The notes under the pieces were generated by a model. The model saw nothing but the letters and a program-made list of their open reading frames with translations, was not told the DNA's origin and did no database searches. Of a stretch of DNA of 23,647 nt, positions 9,291-18,200 are shown in pieces (the stretch's first letter is position 1; each line of letters begins with the position of its first letter). The translations under genes and the position numbers were made by a program. The DNA comes from Chromera velia (lineage: Eukaryota > Sar > Chromeraceae), in NCBI GenBank assembly GCA_018398765.1, contig JAHBMJ010002548.1, positions 1 through 23,647 of the forward strand. Direction: 5' to 3'.

Positions 9291-12200
9291 AGAAAAAAGA
9301 AAGAACGAAAGAAATAAAAAAAGAAAGAGAGAACGAACGAAGGAACGAAGGGAGGAAGGAAGGAAGGAAGGAAGGAAGGAAGGAGGGAGGGAGGGGAGGA
9401 AACAATTGGAGGACAGACAGTCAACTCCACCCCCCCTCTTTGCAGACATTCGTATGGCCATGGTAGACCGATCGAAGGAGCGGCTCGGAGGATTTCTGCA
9501 GAAGCACTCTCTGGCCTTGAATGCTCAACAAGATCTGAAGCAAGCTCAAAAAGAAGAGGTACGTACGCGCATTGGGGGAGTAGGTTTTCTTCGATCGCAT
9601 TGTCCATCTGGCCGGCGGGTGGTACATCGGTGTCAGTTTTGACGAACGAAAAGACATCAATTCAAATTGACTTGCTTGCACGATATTCTGCACTCATGCA
9701 CTCATTTTGTTGCTGCATGGCATATCTAACGAGCGTCACGTCGTCCCGCTCTCTTCGTATTGAAGAAAACGTACGTACATGCCTTTCTTGCTCTGCTTTC
9801 AAGAAGGCAGGCCTGGCCTGTCCTGTTCTGTTCTGTCTACCAGAATCCCCCCCATGTCCAGAGAATGTGAACACGCTTACAGGGTTCAGAACTGTATACT
9901 CTCATTTCATTTGTGCCTGGGACCGTTTCTGTTGACTTTTTGAGCAACTGTAAAGGTGTTCGAGACACTCTTGACGCTCCATGTGTCACTTCGTGATTGT
10001 GGTCTTGCAGCCATGTGTCTGCCGCGCGAATGAAGAAGGTTTTTGAGTCGGCAGTACCACGAGACGGTTCTTTCCTCAAGTGTTTTGGAGGAATAGACAA
10101 AAGACATGGGTAGTCGCACCATACCACTACATTCTGGTAGCATCGGATTGCATAAGTTAAAAATACGTCAATGCAAGATTCTAATCAATGAAACTGGGAC
10201 AGCTGAAGCCGTTCTTTTCATGCTTTTTTACATGGAAAAGGAAGCACGGTTACTCTTTTTGCATCCAGTCATTGTCCTTGCATGCGTTGAGTGTATTCTA
10301 TTGCATGCACACGGCGATCAAATTTCTTTGTCGACCGCTCCCATGCAGCGAGAGGCCCAGCTGATCTCCATCCTGGACTCCCCCTTCATTCGAAACAAGG
10401 TGAAGCCCCGCACAGCAGAACAGCTGGCCAAACTGCTCTCCCACTTCGGAGAGTGGCAGCCTCCCCACCAGAAACAGGAGCCTGTCCCGGACGGCGTAGG
10501 AGAAGGTCTGTGTGTGAAGGGATGTGTGGGTGAACGGATGTGAGTGTGTAGGCGCCTTTGTGTGTGAGGAAGAGTGCGCGCATATGAGAGAGAGAGAGCA
10601 TGGGTGTGAGTCAACGGAATGCATGCATGCAGGCAGCCGGATGGAGTGACAGAAAAAGAAAGCAGCATTCAGTAATGAAGGTTTCATTCAAGGTAAATCA
10701 ACTGCCCACTCTCTTCCGCACAAAATGTGTCCCTCCCTTTTTTTGTCTTTTCAGGCGACCCTTCGCAGTCCGGTGAGCAGGGCAGCAAAGTGATGTCTGC
10801 TTCTGAGTTGAAAGAACTTGCCACCGTTATGGATGGCACAACCATGTGGCGCTCTTCTGCGAAAAGGAGGCAACAGCGTTTGCAGACTTCCCAGTCAAAA
10901 AGAGAAAATCCAAGCGGAGGGAACGTTGCCAAGCAGCAGAGCGCTTCAAATAACGACAACATGTCCCCGGGGGGAGGAGGGAAATATGTGGGGGCGCTGT
11001 TCAATGAAGAAGGGAGCGAGACTGAACCCACCGCTGGAGGCGGGGCTGATTCACGCCGAGTGTCGTTGCCCACAAGCGCGTGTGCCGACTCTCCTCCAGT
11101 GCCGCTCCGACCGCAAACAAACGCAAACACAAACTCAGAGCATCAGCAGCCGCCCTTTGCCCCTGCCTCCACTCTACAAAAATCTGAATCGACTCCCGAT
11201 TGTTTGGTAGACAGGACGAACATGACCCTTGGTTTGAAGGGAACGGGAAGAGGGGGGGTGTCTTGGACTTCCGAGAGAGTTCTCAAGTTTCGAAGAACAT
11301 TTCAAGCCGAGACGTCATCCTCGTCCTCAGCAAGCAAGTCAGGAGGGGGGGGAGGCATCCTCTGGGGATACTCTGTGGGTGAGACTGGAAGCTCCCACAG
11401 CGCCCCCCCTCAACACCTGTCGCCCCAGATGGTCCTCAAAACCGTCGGCAGACCCGCTTATGTGTCTGTGAAACCGAACCCTTTTGTTCGATCGTCAAGT
11501 CACCTGAGAGAAACTTTGTGGCAGCGTCAGCTTACACAGGCAAAGAAGGACTTTGATGTTCTGTTGACCGCCCAGGCGGCACGGGAGAAGGACAGGGAGA
11601 AACCGGACGCGAACTCAAAGTCCACTTCTCATTCTTTCGGGAACATCACTCAAGGTTCGGGGACGATGAGACATTCAGTCAGCAGTCCAAATATAGGAAC
11701 AGGAGGGGCGGGGGCGCAGGGGGGTGTTCCTCTAGGAGCGACTTTGGGGGGGGAGGGTCTAGGATGGACGGGTATCAAGTCGGGACGGGGGGGGAAGGAC
11801 CGCGCTCCCCCCCGAGTTGCGGGGGGGACGTATGGAATTCTCGACGGGGCCTCGCTGATGAGGAGACTGAATGGCCGGTTTGCCTGTGCCAATTTCCTCA
11901 GTGGGGCTTGTGTTCGGGGGCAGCTCCAACAGGACATCTTGCGGTATGAGGACAGGAGACTGCGAGAGGAGCTGTTCGAGAAACTTTACATAGCCACCCG
12001 ACAGGGAGACGGAGAGGCACCGGCAGTCGAGGCACTCATCCGCAGAGAGCACGACAGAAGACTGGTAAGTGACTCACTCAGTCAGTCAGTCACTCAGTCA
12101 GTCAGCCAGTCAGTCAGCCAGTCAGCCAGTCAGCCAGTCAGCCAGTCGATGGTGCGTCTCTTCTCATGGTTGTGAATGTCCTTACCAGCATCCTTGACTT

Positions 12201-12416
12201 CAAGGGAGACATTGGGGGAGGGCGAGAGGGCGAGTCTCGTCCAAGGGACATCGACTGCCCCAAGCTTTCCGGGGAAAGGAGACAGCCAATCGGGTTGTTC
12301 ATAGATTGACTTTGATGACGTTTAAAAATTGCTTTTCTTTGGATATGCTGTTTGTTCTTGTGATGGTTTTGCATCTCTGTCTCTCCGCTCCCTCTGTCTG
12401 TCTGTCCATCTGCCTG

Positions 12417-12478
<62 letters not shown>

Positions 12479-12551
12479 TGACTGGGTGAGTGAGTGAGTG
12501 AGTGAGTGAGTGAGTGAGTGTGTGTGTGTGTGTGTGTGTCTGCCTGTGTGT

Positions 12552-12590
<39 letters not shown>

Positions 12591-12599
12591 TGTGTGTGT

Positions 12600-12636
<37 letters not shown>

Positions 12637-12901
12637 TGTGTGTTTGTGAGAGCAGAATTACATCACAGGAGACCCCAGGCTGAAGCCGCCCTGGCAGAAG
12701 GGCTTCGCCAACAACTCCCGCAGCGGCATGAGAGAGACGAGCCAGAAGAGCCACTCGGGCGGTGGAAGGGGAAGACAGGGCCAGACAGCAGGGGAAGAAG
12801 GCACTCACTACAGGCGTCCTTCAGTGCCACAGACGAGTTCGGAAATCAAAAGAGAATCGAGAAAGACTTCAACAACATTTCTTCACCTTGACGACGACTG
12901 A
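766..12901 (+). CDS. tandem cyclic-nucleotide-binding-domain protein, 15 exons, ~1200 aa
   Basis: Exons: 766-1302, 1614-1675, 2242-2353, 2808-2945, 3638-3932, 5863-5952, 6436-6615, 6898-7001, 7256-7347, 7585-7638, 8203-8315, 9446-9558, 10349-10505, 10755-12064, 12656-12901 (TGA). All introns are GT-AG, phases agree at every junction, and the total is 3603 nt. Residues 1-150 are charged and probably disordered; 150-200 are helical; CNBD1 spans about 195-425 and CNBD2 about 440-605. A Ser/Gly-rich region follows (about 683-1040), then a charged helical patch and a basic tail. CNBD1 has the signature FGEAALL followed by RNAT (Glu387, Arg396), the ribose- and phosphate-contacting residues of this family, so cAMP or cGMP binding is plausible. 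No kinase, ion-channel, GEF or PKA docking domain is recognisable, so the output is unknown. The start is the first ATG of the frame, with A at -3 (GCAATGT context is CCGCA-ATG). The least certain junctions are the ends of exons 4 and 9. Confidence 0.8.
1676..1776. repeat. (GT)n-(CT)n-(GT)n microsatellite
   Basis: GT runs occupy about 1676-1707 and 1755-1776, with CT between. The first base pair of the repeat is also the splice donor of exon 2, so the intron begins inside the satellite. Confidence 0.95.
1962..2032. repeat. (TC)n-(TG)n microsatellite in intron 2
   Basis: TC repeat at about 1962-1999 followed by TG at 2007-2032. A further degenerate (CTGA)n run lies at 2185-2220, just upstream of the exon 3 acceptor. 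Confidence 0.95.
2808..3932 (+). other. gene 1 exons 4-5: insertion inside CNBD1
   Basis: Exon 4 (2808-2945) encodes QILVLNAQGQ, a poly-Glu run and Gly-rich, Arg-rich sequence. Exon 5 (3638-3932) encodes Gly/Ser-rich sequence and then a Lys/Glu/Arg-rich helix (EELEKREAEKKRRAEEAIA and onward) likely to form a single helix or coiled coil. Both are phase-matched. The exon 4 donor is the least certain point: GTCCGC at 2946 or GTGGAC at 2933 both keep the frame. The G/GA-rich DNA suggests that simple repeats were recruited as coding sequence; this is an inference. Confidence 0.65.
2953..3071. repeat. (GTCT)n-(CT)n-(GT)n-(GTCT)n microsatellite in intron 4
   Basis: It starts 8 bases after the proposed exon 4 donor. 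A short GTCT run, CT (about 2981-3013), GT (to about 3031) and a second GTCT run follow in order. Confidence 0.95.
4232..5220. repeat. ~1 kb (TCTG/TCTA)n satellite in intron 5 with higher-order repeats
   Basis: Almost continuous four-base units TCTG, TCTA, TCTC and CTGC run to about 5140. A purine island (about 5140-5170) ends in AAACATAGAA, then TCTG resumes to 5220. Larger blocks recur: TGTTTGTATA at 4379 and 4491 (offset 112), and a block marked by TGTTCGTCTG and TGTTTGCC near 4640-4670 and again near 4812-4838 (offset about 170). All forward frames are open only because the repeat units lack stop codons. Confidence 0.95.
5550..5820. repeat. GGAA-rich polypurine tract followed by (GAAT)n
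   Basis: About 5550-5762 is nearly pure A/G on the + strand (AAGG units with occasional C). A (GAAT)n run follows at 5782-5820. It lies at the 3' end of intron 5, about 40 bases before exon 6. Confidence 0.9.
6129..6286. repeat. (CT)n-(GT)n and (GTCT)n microsatellites in intron 6
   Basis: CT and GT runs occupy 6129-6182. A TCTG run at about 6196-6286 carries three TCGG variants. Confidence 0.95.
7345..7406. repeat. 24-bp direct duplication at the exon 9 donor
   Basis: CATGTCAGCGTCCCTCT plus ATTGAG occurs at 7345-7368 and 7383-7406, offset 38, with one difference. The first copy holds the candidate splice donor of exon 9 (AT|GTCAGC); the second holds an identical donor string. Confidence 0.85.
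7811..8422 (-). CDS. uncertain antisense open frame (203 codons) over intron 10 and exon 11 of gene 1
   Basis: An uninterrupted minus-strand frame crosses intron 10 and exon 11 of gene 1. The central part (about 7915-8200) has balanced, protein-like composition (segments such as SSCIETTIALVKAHLGFDRQ and NFHLYLMSMGLKVGNKKEE) and no simple repeats, unlike the other introns. No family is recognised and splice sites for a spliced minus-strand gene were not established. The first ~20 codons arise from a GCATGC run and are not convincing. It may be chance, a nested antisense gene or an old coding fragment. Confidence 0.2.
   Translation of the reverse strand: MHACMPTHAGGKLVGGGRYAREFMTLYYTQHVNGRTFWQSLLEVEDLEVVALHLRRRRNEAKRLCHVQEPRGVTVIIHERNNNEDAATELLSFSQGQTSSYDQSSCIETTIALVKAHLGFDRQTSVLNAIPMEAKTNFHLYLMSMGLKVGNKKEERAVDKQTKSIPGFLGSLCIGVPVSSALPLLPLPPLCSTFDTPPGLLVR
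8666..8776. repeat. (GGCT)n then (GAAT/CAAT)n microsatellites
   Basis: GGCT units at about 8666-8702. GAAT units grading into CAAT occupy 8717-8776, in intron 11. Confidence 0.95.
8789..9401. repeat. ~600-bp polypurine satellite (GAAA/GGAA/GACA) in intron 11
   Basis: Nearly all A/G on the + strand with scattered C. It comprises GACA, GAAA, GGAA and GA sub-blocks in succession. The long minus-strand frames over it (Ser/Phe/Leu only) are repeat translations. Exon 12 starts 45 bases after its end. Confidence 0.95.
10349..12064 (+). other. gene 1 exons 13-14: linker and long disordered region
   Basis: Exon 13 (10349-10505) encodes an amphipathic segment (RTAEQLAKLLSHFGEW) and a Pro/Gln-rich end. 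Exon 14 (10755-12064, 437 residues) is mostly Ser, Gly, Pro and Asn, with repeated phospho-site-like patches (RHSVSSPN and similar), and no known domain. Its last ~80 residues look folded: GRFACANFLSGACVRG, then LRYEDRRLREELFEKLYIA and VEALIRREHDRRL. It ends before a perfect GTAAGT donor. Several runs of seven or more G lie on the coding strand. Confidence 0.75.
12075..12148. repeat. (CAGT)n/(CAGC)n repeat just inside intron 14
   Basis: It begins about 10 bases after the exon 14 donor. Mixed CAGT and CAGC four-base units continue to 12148. Confidence 0.95.
12413..12650. repeat. (GT)n, (GA)n and (GAGT)n satellite before exon 15
   Basis: GT, GA, GTGA and GT runs in succession, ending only about 5 bases before the exon 15 acceptor. 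There is no pyrimidine tract in the ordinary position, so recognition of this acceptor is unusual. Confidence 0.95.
12656..12901 (+). other. gene 1 exon 15: basic C-terminal tail and stop
   Basis: The acceptor AGCAG follows ~240 bases of GT-rich satellite. In the phase required by exon 14 the exon reads NYITGDPRLKPPWQKGFANN, then a basic Ser/Gly/Arg-rich tail ending FLHLDDD and TGA at 12899-12901. Another frame is also open across this exon but is out of phase with exon 14. ATTAAA, a known variant poly(A) signal, lies at 12914-12919, close behind the stop. Confidence 0.7.
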
Positions 12902-13498
12902 TCAATTCTCATAATTAAAGGCCGTTCCCTGAATTTTCTCTCTCAGAGTCTCTCTATCTCTCTCAACCTATATATACAACTACATAAAAAAAAACAAAAA
13001 AATATACTTTAAGTAAAAAAGTTATCAAAAAAAAATAAAAAATTATGGTGTAATAATCCTCAATTGATGTATTTTGAATCGAATACTTTCGTATCTCGGC
13101 ACCTTATAGGGCATCGGGCGAAAATGGTAGTCTGTTTGCCTATATCAGGCTATAAGAGGTGCTTTCAGATATATGGTACATAGAAAATACGTTCGTCTCT
13201 TCTTTTTTTTTACAACTAATTGGAGCGCTAAGCTCCCGGGCGGCGCATACATACATGGGTGAGTCAATTCTCAATGAAGTTTTTAATTCAATTATTAAAT
13301 ACGTTAATGAATTTGTATAATGAGGCCTTCAGGCCTCTGAGGCAGCTGCTTTCGACCCATGACTTTTTCCTTCTCATAATTGCAAGACCTCGATCTTTTC
13401 TCTGGTATGTCTGTCTGTCTGTCTGTCTGACGCAGTGACACTGTCTGACTGCATGAAGTGAACTAAGTCTTCTTCCTTTTTTCTTTCCATTTAGTCTC

Positions 13499-13860
13499 GA
13501 TCTCTCTTTATACTCTCTTTTTATCTGAGCTCGTTTTTTCTCTTTTATCACTCTTTTTCTTACTTCACCTTTTTTTTTCAGTTAGTTAGAACGATAAGAA
13601 GCAACCCTCAAGAAGAGAAAGAGTTTCATGATCTTTCTCCTCAGCGCGTCTCGGGAAAATGAACGTTCTTGATTACTACCGATCTCTTTTTGTCTTCTCT
13701 TTCTGTCTAAGCTTGTTTTCTGTTTTATCACTTCCTTTGTCACTTCACCTCTTTTCTTTAGTTAGTCAGAATAATAAAAAACGACCCATAAGAAGAGAGA
13801 AGGTTTTGTAATCTTTCCCCTCCGTACATCTTGGGAAAATAAACGTTCTTGATTTCTATG
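13499..13860. repeat. diverged ~180-bp tandem duplication
   Basis: Copy 1 at 13499-13680 and copy 2 at 13681-13860 share, in order: GATCTCT, a TC-rich block, TTTTATCACT, CTTCACCT, AGTTAGT, AAGAAGAGA, ATCTTTC, GGGAAAAT and AACGTTCTTGATT. I estimate about three quarters or more identity by eye. Flanks (TTCTTCC...TTAGTC at about 13470 and 13880) also look alike, so a partial further unit is possible. Confidence 0.8.
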
Positions 13861-14181
13861 AAAAGTGTGAAATGAGTTTCTTCCTTTTCTTAGTCGTTTC
13901 AATCTCAGTCTTTAAAGTATTCTTTCTCTTTCGCGTGTTTCAGCTGTAAACATTATTCCACTATTGCCCCTGTGTCAGATAATGTCAGACCAGAAGCAGA
14001 AAATCATTTAGATGAAGAAAAAAGGATGCCGTGTATGTTTTTTCTTTAATTGTAAACCATTTGTAGCACAGGCTAGACCTATGCGGGCCGGCCAGGGAGG
14101 TCTGATGCATCTAGACGCTTTCCCTGGAAGCTGCACATCGGACATTCAGCATTGGGGTGGGAGGCCAATCCTCCGGATATA

Positions 14182-14217
14182 AATCCTAATTCTAATCCTA
14201 ATTTTAATCCTAATTCG
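14182..14217. repeat. three 12-bp AATCCTAAT units
   Basis: AATCCTAATTCT, AATCCTAATTTT and AATCCTAATTCG run in tandem. The complement contains TTAGGATT repeats, loosely telomere-like, but there is no long regular array. Confidence 0.8.
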
Positions 14218-15249
14218 AATTAATGCAGTGTAATGTAGTGTAACGTATTGATGTATTTAGATGTATAATAGACAATAGTGGGTGATGATGCATGGCATAT
14301 GCAGATTATTGGATGACGTACGAGAAAATTCCCTTTTTATAGCTAGGAATTAAAGTGGTTACAAACTCCCAACCACTGGCCAAAGCCAGGTTGAACGCCT
14401 AAGTGTTTGTTCCATGTATGCATGCATAGTCAGAAAGTTCTTTTAATTGAACGTGTCTTTTAATTTGACTACAAATTCACAATTCTAAATTCATAAAAAT
14501 TATAGATTCTGCCAGTTTTCATATGTTTAGAGGCTTGAAGGAGCCATTTCTCGCCGAAATTCGTGCGTCGGACATCCAGTGTCATACTAGGGAACTCTTA
14601 AATCTTATACTATTACAGTTAATTACTTTTTTTTTAAATTAATTTAAACATACATAGTCTTTGTCTATGTTTTTGTCATCTAAGCCTATTCTCTATAATC
14701 TTCAGTCAATTAGTGTTCACTCCCAGTCACCAAGTCCAGTTTTCTCCGGACCGGTTTGGTTGAAGTGTGACCAGCTAGGACTGGCCAGCACCGTGATAAA
14801 ACACAAAGTTATTGTCACTACTCCTTTCATCTCTGTTCGTACGGAGTAACGAATCCGAAATACCTCGGCGCGCAATGCGCGCCCACTCTTATGTATACCA
14901 AGTTGTGGTGAAAACACCCTCAATCACCGTTAAGTTGCATATCCTCCAGAACTTCGGTCCAGAAGTCTACTGCCGCTAGTACTGCGTAGCTTAGACTTCT
15001 TCTGCCAGTTTCTTTTCCAACCCGTCAAAACATTTTCCAACGCATCGTGTGGTGACAAGAATGCATTGAGTCTGGCATGTATGCACAAGTTCACCAAGTT
15101 CATTTCGATACAAATCTGCACGCACATGCATTTCCGAGGGAGCGCTTTCGTTCAAGCAGAGAGGTTCAGAAACTCGAGAGCGGCCGTCTCCACCAAAAAA
15201 TATATTGCCCAGCAGAGAGCAATTGAAAAGCTTTTTAAGAAAACCAAAA

Positions 15250-18200
15250 ATGCCCCCCCCCGGAATGCATTCACAGCGTTCTGATGAGAGGGTGGTCGTC
15301 CACAAAGGGGAGAGCCTGGAGGACCTTGTCGGGTTGATGAGGGGGTCCCTCTCCCCCCAGAGACGGCCCTCTTCTGTCGCTCCCGTCTCCGACCACCAGC
15401 TGTCCGCTCTTGACGACGTTCCCGTTCCCTCATCGTTCTGGGAGGAGTTTCTCATCTACTGGCTCTTTGTCTTGATCGGAGTCGGGTATTTGTTTCCCTT
15501 CTCTGCGCTCACACAGCCGGTCGACTACTGGAAGAAATTATTTCCCGACAGGTGGGAGCGCGTCCTTGCATCCATCTGGGGGTGGGATGCGTGATTTTGT
15601 TCATGTGCGTCTGGTATCAATTGATCCACCTCTTTTTTTCCTCCGTGCCCTCCCATGCCGGAACAGCAGAATCCACGCGGCAGGACCTGCTTTCGCGACT
15701 GGCTCTTTCCTCGTGAGTGTGTTCATATTTTTTCCCCTGCATGTTCGCATGCAATTACAGGCCCTGGTTGGACGCGGGGGTGGGTGGGACGGGGTGGCAA
15801 AAGGTCCCTGACCACTGAAGCATAACGTAGAGAAGAAGAAGCATTGTTCATGAGCTTTTCTCTCTTTCCTGGACATCTAGGCTTTTCCTTTCCCTTCTTT
15901 TCGGCAAACTTGCTTGGCAGAAGAAAAGAGGGTCGATTCATCATTCGGACAGAGCTCTGAGACTGTCCATCTGTCTGCGTGCATACTATCCACTTTCTAG
16001 ACAGTTTTCCTCGCGTCAATATATCAGTAGACCATGGTGGCTTGAATGCGTGTACAATTTGCAACGTCTTTCTCCGACTTCTTCATGCATGCAGATCGTT
16101 GGATTTTGACGTCACGGCAACTTTCATGTACACAAACCTGGTCATGCTCTTCGTCCTCGTGTTTGCGTCCGGGAAGTCGACAATCAACTTCACTCGTCGC
16201 ATGGTCGGTCGGTTGGTCGATCAGTGGAACTGCGCAGACAGAAGGATGTCTGAAGGCTCCTTTTCTGAATGAATAAAAAGGACTGCTTCTCTCCCCCCCC
16301 TCGGGCCCCTCCACTCCCTGCACTACTGTTGGTTTTTCGCTTTAGCCCTGTCTTAGCTGCGTCTGTGCGTGTGTGAACGAGTGAGTGAGTGCATATGTGA
16401 GAGAGTAAGTAAGTGTGTGACAGAGGGCAAAGAGGGACGGAGAAGGGAGACTAGATGCTTGGAAGTAAAAAAAGCTAGGGAGGGTCTGTTGGTTTGTCAC
16501 GTCACACCAACAAGCTGAGCTCATTCTGCTGGTACGTCACTGTGGCGGCCTCATCGAGGGACGCTTCAGAAGAAGAAATTTAAGTTTCATCGATCCACCC
16601 TTTTTTTGCGTCTGCCTGCTTGGCAAAACCTTCGTATCCTATCGCGTGTGCACCATCAGAATAGTGTGATTCTGTGTGAGTGTTCGCCTCTAGCTCTTCC
16701 ACCCTAGCTGATTGAAGGAAGGAAGTCTGCATGACAAATCCACGCAGGTTGGCGGTTTTCTCGGTCAGTTCCTCGTGCTTGTAGTCGTCCCCTCCTCTTA
16801 CTTCCTGCACCTCCACGAGACCTCCAACTACCTGCTTATCATGGGAGGCACCGCTTTCGTGGCAGTGGCGACTGCCTTCCTCGATAGCAGCGTGATCGCA
16901 CTCGCAATGCAGTATCCCTTCAGTGCGCAGCAGGCTCTCCAGGTCGGTGCAGTCAGTGCGCAGAGAGAGAACAAATGTTCCAGAGGTGAGAGAGATCAAG
17001 GCGCAAATTCTGAGTCCAGGCTTTTCTCTCTTCCTCAAGTGAGTGATTTGGAGTGTGTGATGGCTGTGGTTTCACCATCACTCCTTCCGGTTGACCTGAT
17101 CGAATTTGCCTGCTCTGCGAGACAGCCGGCGGGAGATGGTTTTGAGTTTGGCTGATATATATGTGTTTCGATATCAACAAGGATAGAGGTTGTCCCTTCC
17201 TTCAAGTCATAATACAAAAGCTGTTGAGGCTCCAGGTAAGAATCGCCGTGTCGAAGCGCACGATAGCGCTCTGCTCCGTCTGGAGCCTCTCGGCAAGCTG
17301 TCAACACATGAAAACAAAACTGTCGGATGAAATCTGAAGATCCAGTTGCACTTTTCACGTGTGTCAGTTGATGTTTCTTTTCTTGCGGTGTGGTTTCTGT
17401 CATGCAGGTAGGTGTCGGCCTGTCGACCTTGATCGGGTCCGTCTACAGGGATATTACGAAAGCGGCGATGCCGCGGTCTGAAGTCATTCTGAGCAGTCTG
17501 ATTTACTTTTACACAGGGGCGGTGACTGTGCTGCTTTGCCTACTCGGGTACATCTGGTTGACCGTTCTCCCGATCTCGAAGCAAATTCAGATTCGCAGAC
17601 AGATTTCCTTGGAGAATCAGCTGACTGCTCAGTTGCTGGAAGACGGAGAGGGCGAGAGTGAGGGTGATGGAGGAGCGAAGGGAAAAGAGGATGTGTCGGT
17701 TCTGAGTGTGTTGACGAAAGTGGGAGACCTCCACATGGTCATTGCTTTGGTTTTCACCGCCAGTCTGTCGGTTTGGCCTTCGCTGATTGCGGATCTCCCC
17801 GCGTTCCAATTTGAGAGCCTGAACGACAGCCAGTGGTGGCCTCTTCTGTTGTTGACGCTCTTCTCGGTGATGGATGTGGTTGGGAGGAGTCTTCTCTTTT
17901 GTCGGTAAGTAAATCATTGATTGATTGACTGATTGTGCTGAAATAAGATGAGTCCGTTCGGGAATTCTGCAGAAGGAACTTTCCAGCTAGAAGTGTCTGA
18001 CGGCTTGAAAGTCAATCATCCACCTTCTGCAGTTTTTCTCTCTCGTTCAGGAAAGAGTGCACAGATTCATTTTTCTTTTTAGTTCTCTCCTTTTGTCGAG
18101 GTACACGCATTTCCTTTGGAAACATCTTTTCCTTGTTGGAACCTGTTTTCCGTTTTCTCCCTTGTTTCTTCATCCTTTTTGTATGTGTCTGTGTTCCTTC

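Larger units (their letters stand above)
6436..9558 (+). other. CNBD2 coding span (exons 7-12), degenerate
   Basis: Exon 7 gives the linker helix (KKAFERSLLATERLKLEEK) and then the domain start (QREKLLPYLIEASFHKGTVI, FEQG). Exon 8 gives KLYFIREGMVHVSARKE; exon 9 an extra charged segment; exon 10 WQVIGTLIKGNMVG; exon 11 YASGLLDMAEPFRLIAASSE and YYFKIFDFEQRLPK; exon 12 a closing helix (IRMAMVDRSKERLGGFLQKH). The order matches a CNBD, but the canonical Gly-Glu of the cassette is replaced by G-Y-A-S (residues 555-558), while an Arg (568) remains. Nucleotide binding may be lost or altered. The exon 9 end is uncertain: 7347 (GTCAGC) or 7351 (GTCCCT) both give phase 2. Confidence 0.7.
12902..15249. 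other. AT-rich intergenic island between gene 1 and gene 2
   Basis: From about 12950 the base composition shifts to AT-rich with many A and T runs, unlike the GC-richer genes on both sides. Contents: a TCTG run at 13409-13430; a ~180-bp tandem duplication; small inverted repeats (GGAGC/GCTCC at 13222-13236 and GAGGCCT/AGGCCTC near 13322-13337); and a 12-bp AATCCTAAT repeat. No convincing coding exon is seen. Similarity in texture to 19832-21900 suggests old transposon-derived DNA; this is an inference. Confidence 0.5.

Noticed and set aside
8768-9607. Long minus-strand frames of Ser/Phe/Leu (up to 279 codons)
   Set aside because: Translation of the polypurine satellite complement; several frames open together, no protein-like composition.
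12075-12148. CRISPR-like short regular repeats
   Set aside because: Four-base CAGT/CAGC units without spacers in an intron of a eukaryotic gene.
12514-12891. Alternative open frame over the last gene 1 exon
   Set aside because: It begins inside the GT satellite and is out of phase with exon 14. The phase-correct reading runs to the TGA at 12899.
14182-14217. Telomere repeat array
   Set aside because: Only three imperfect 12-bp units with TTAGGATT on the complement, not a regular terminal array.
15205-15249. Upstream extension of the ENT frame
   Set aside because: It is open but begins at TTG. The first ATG at 15250 has a good context and gives a normal ENT length.
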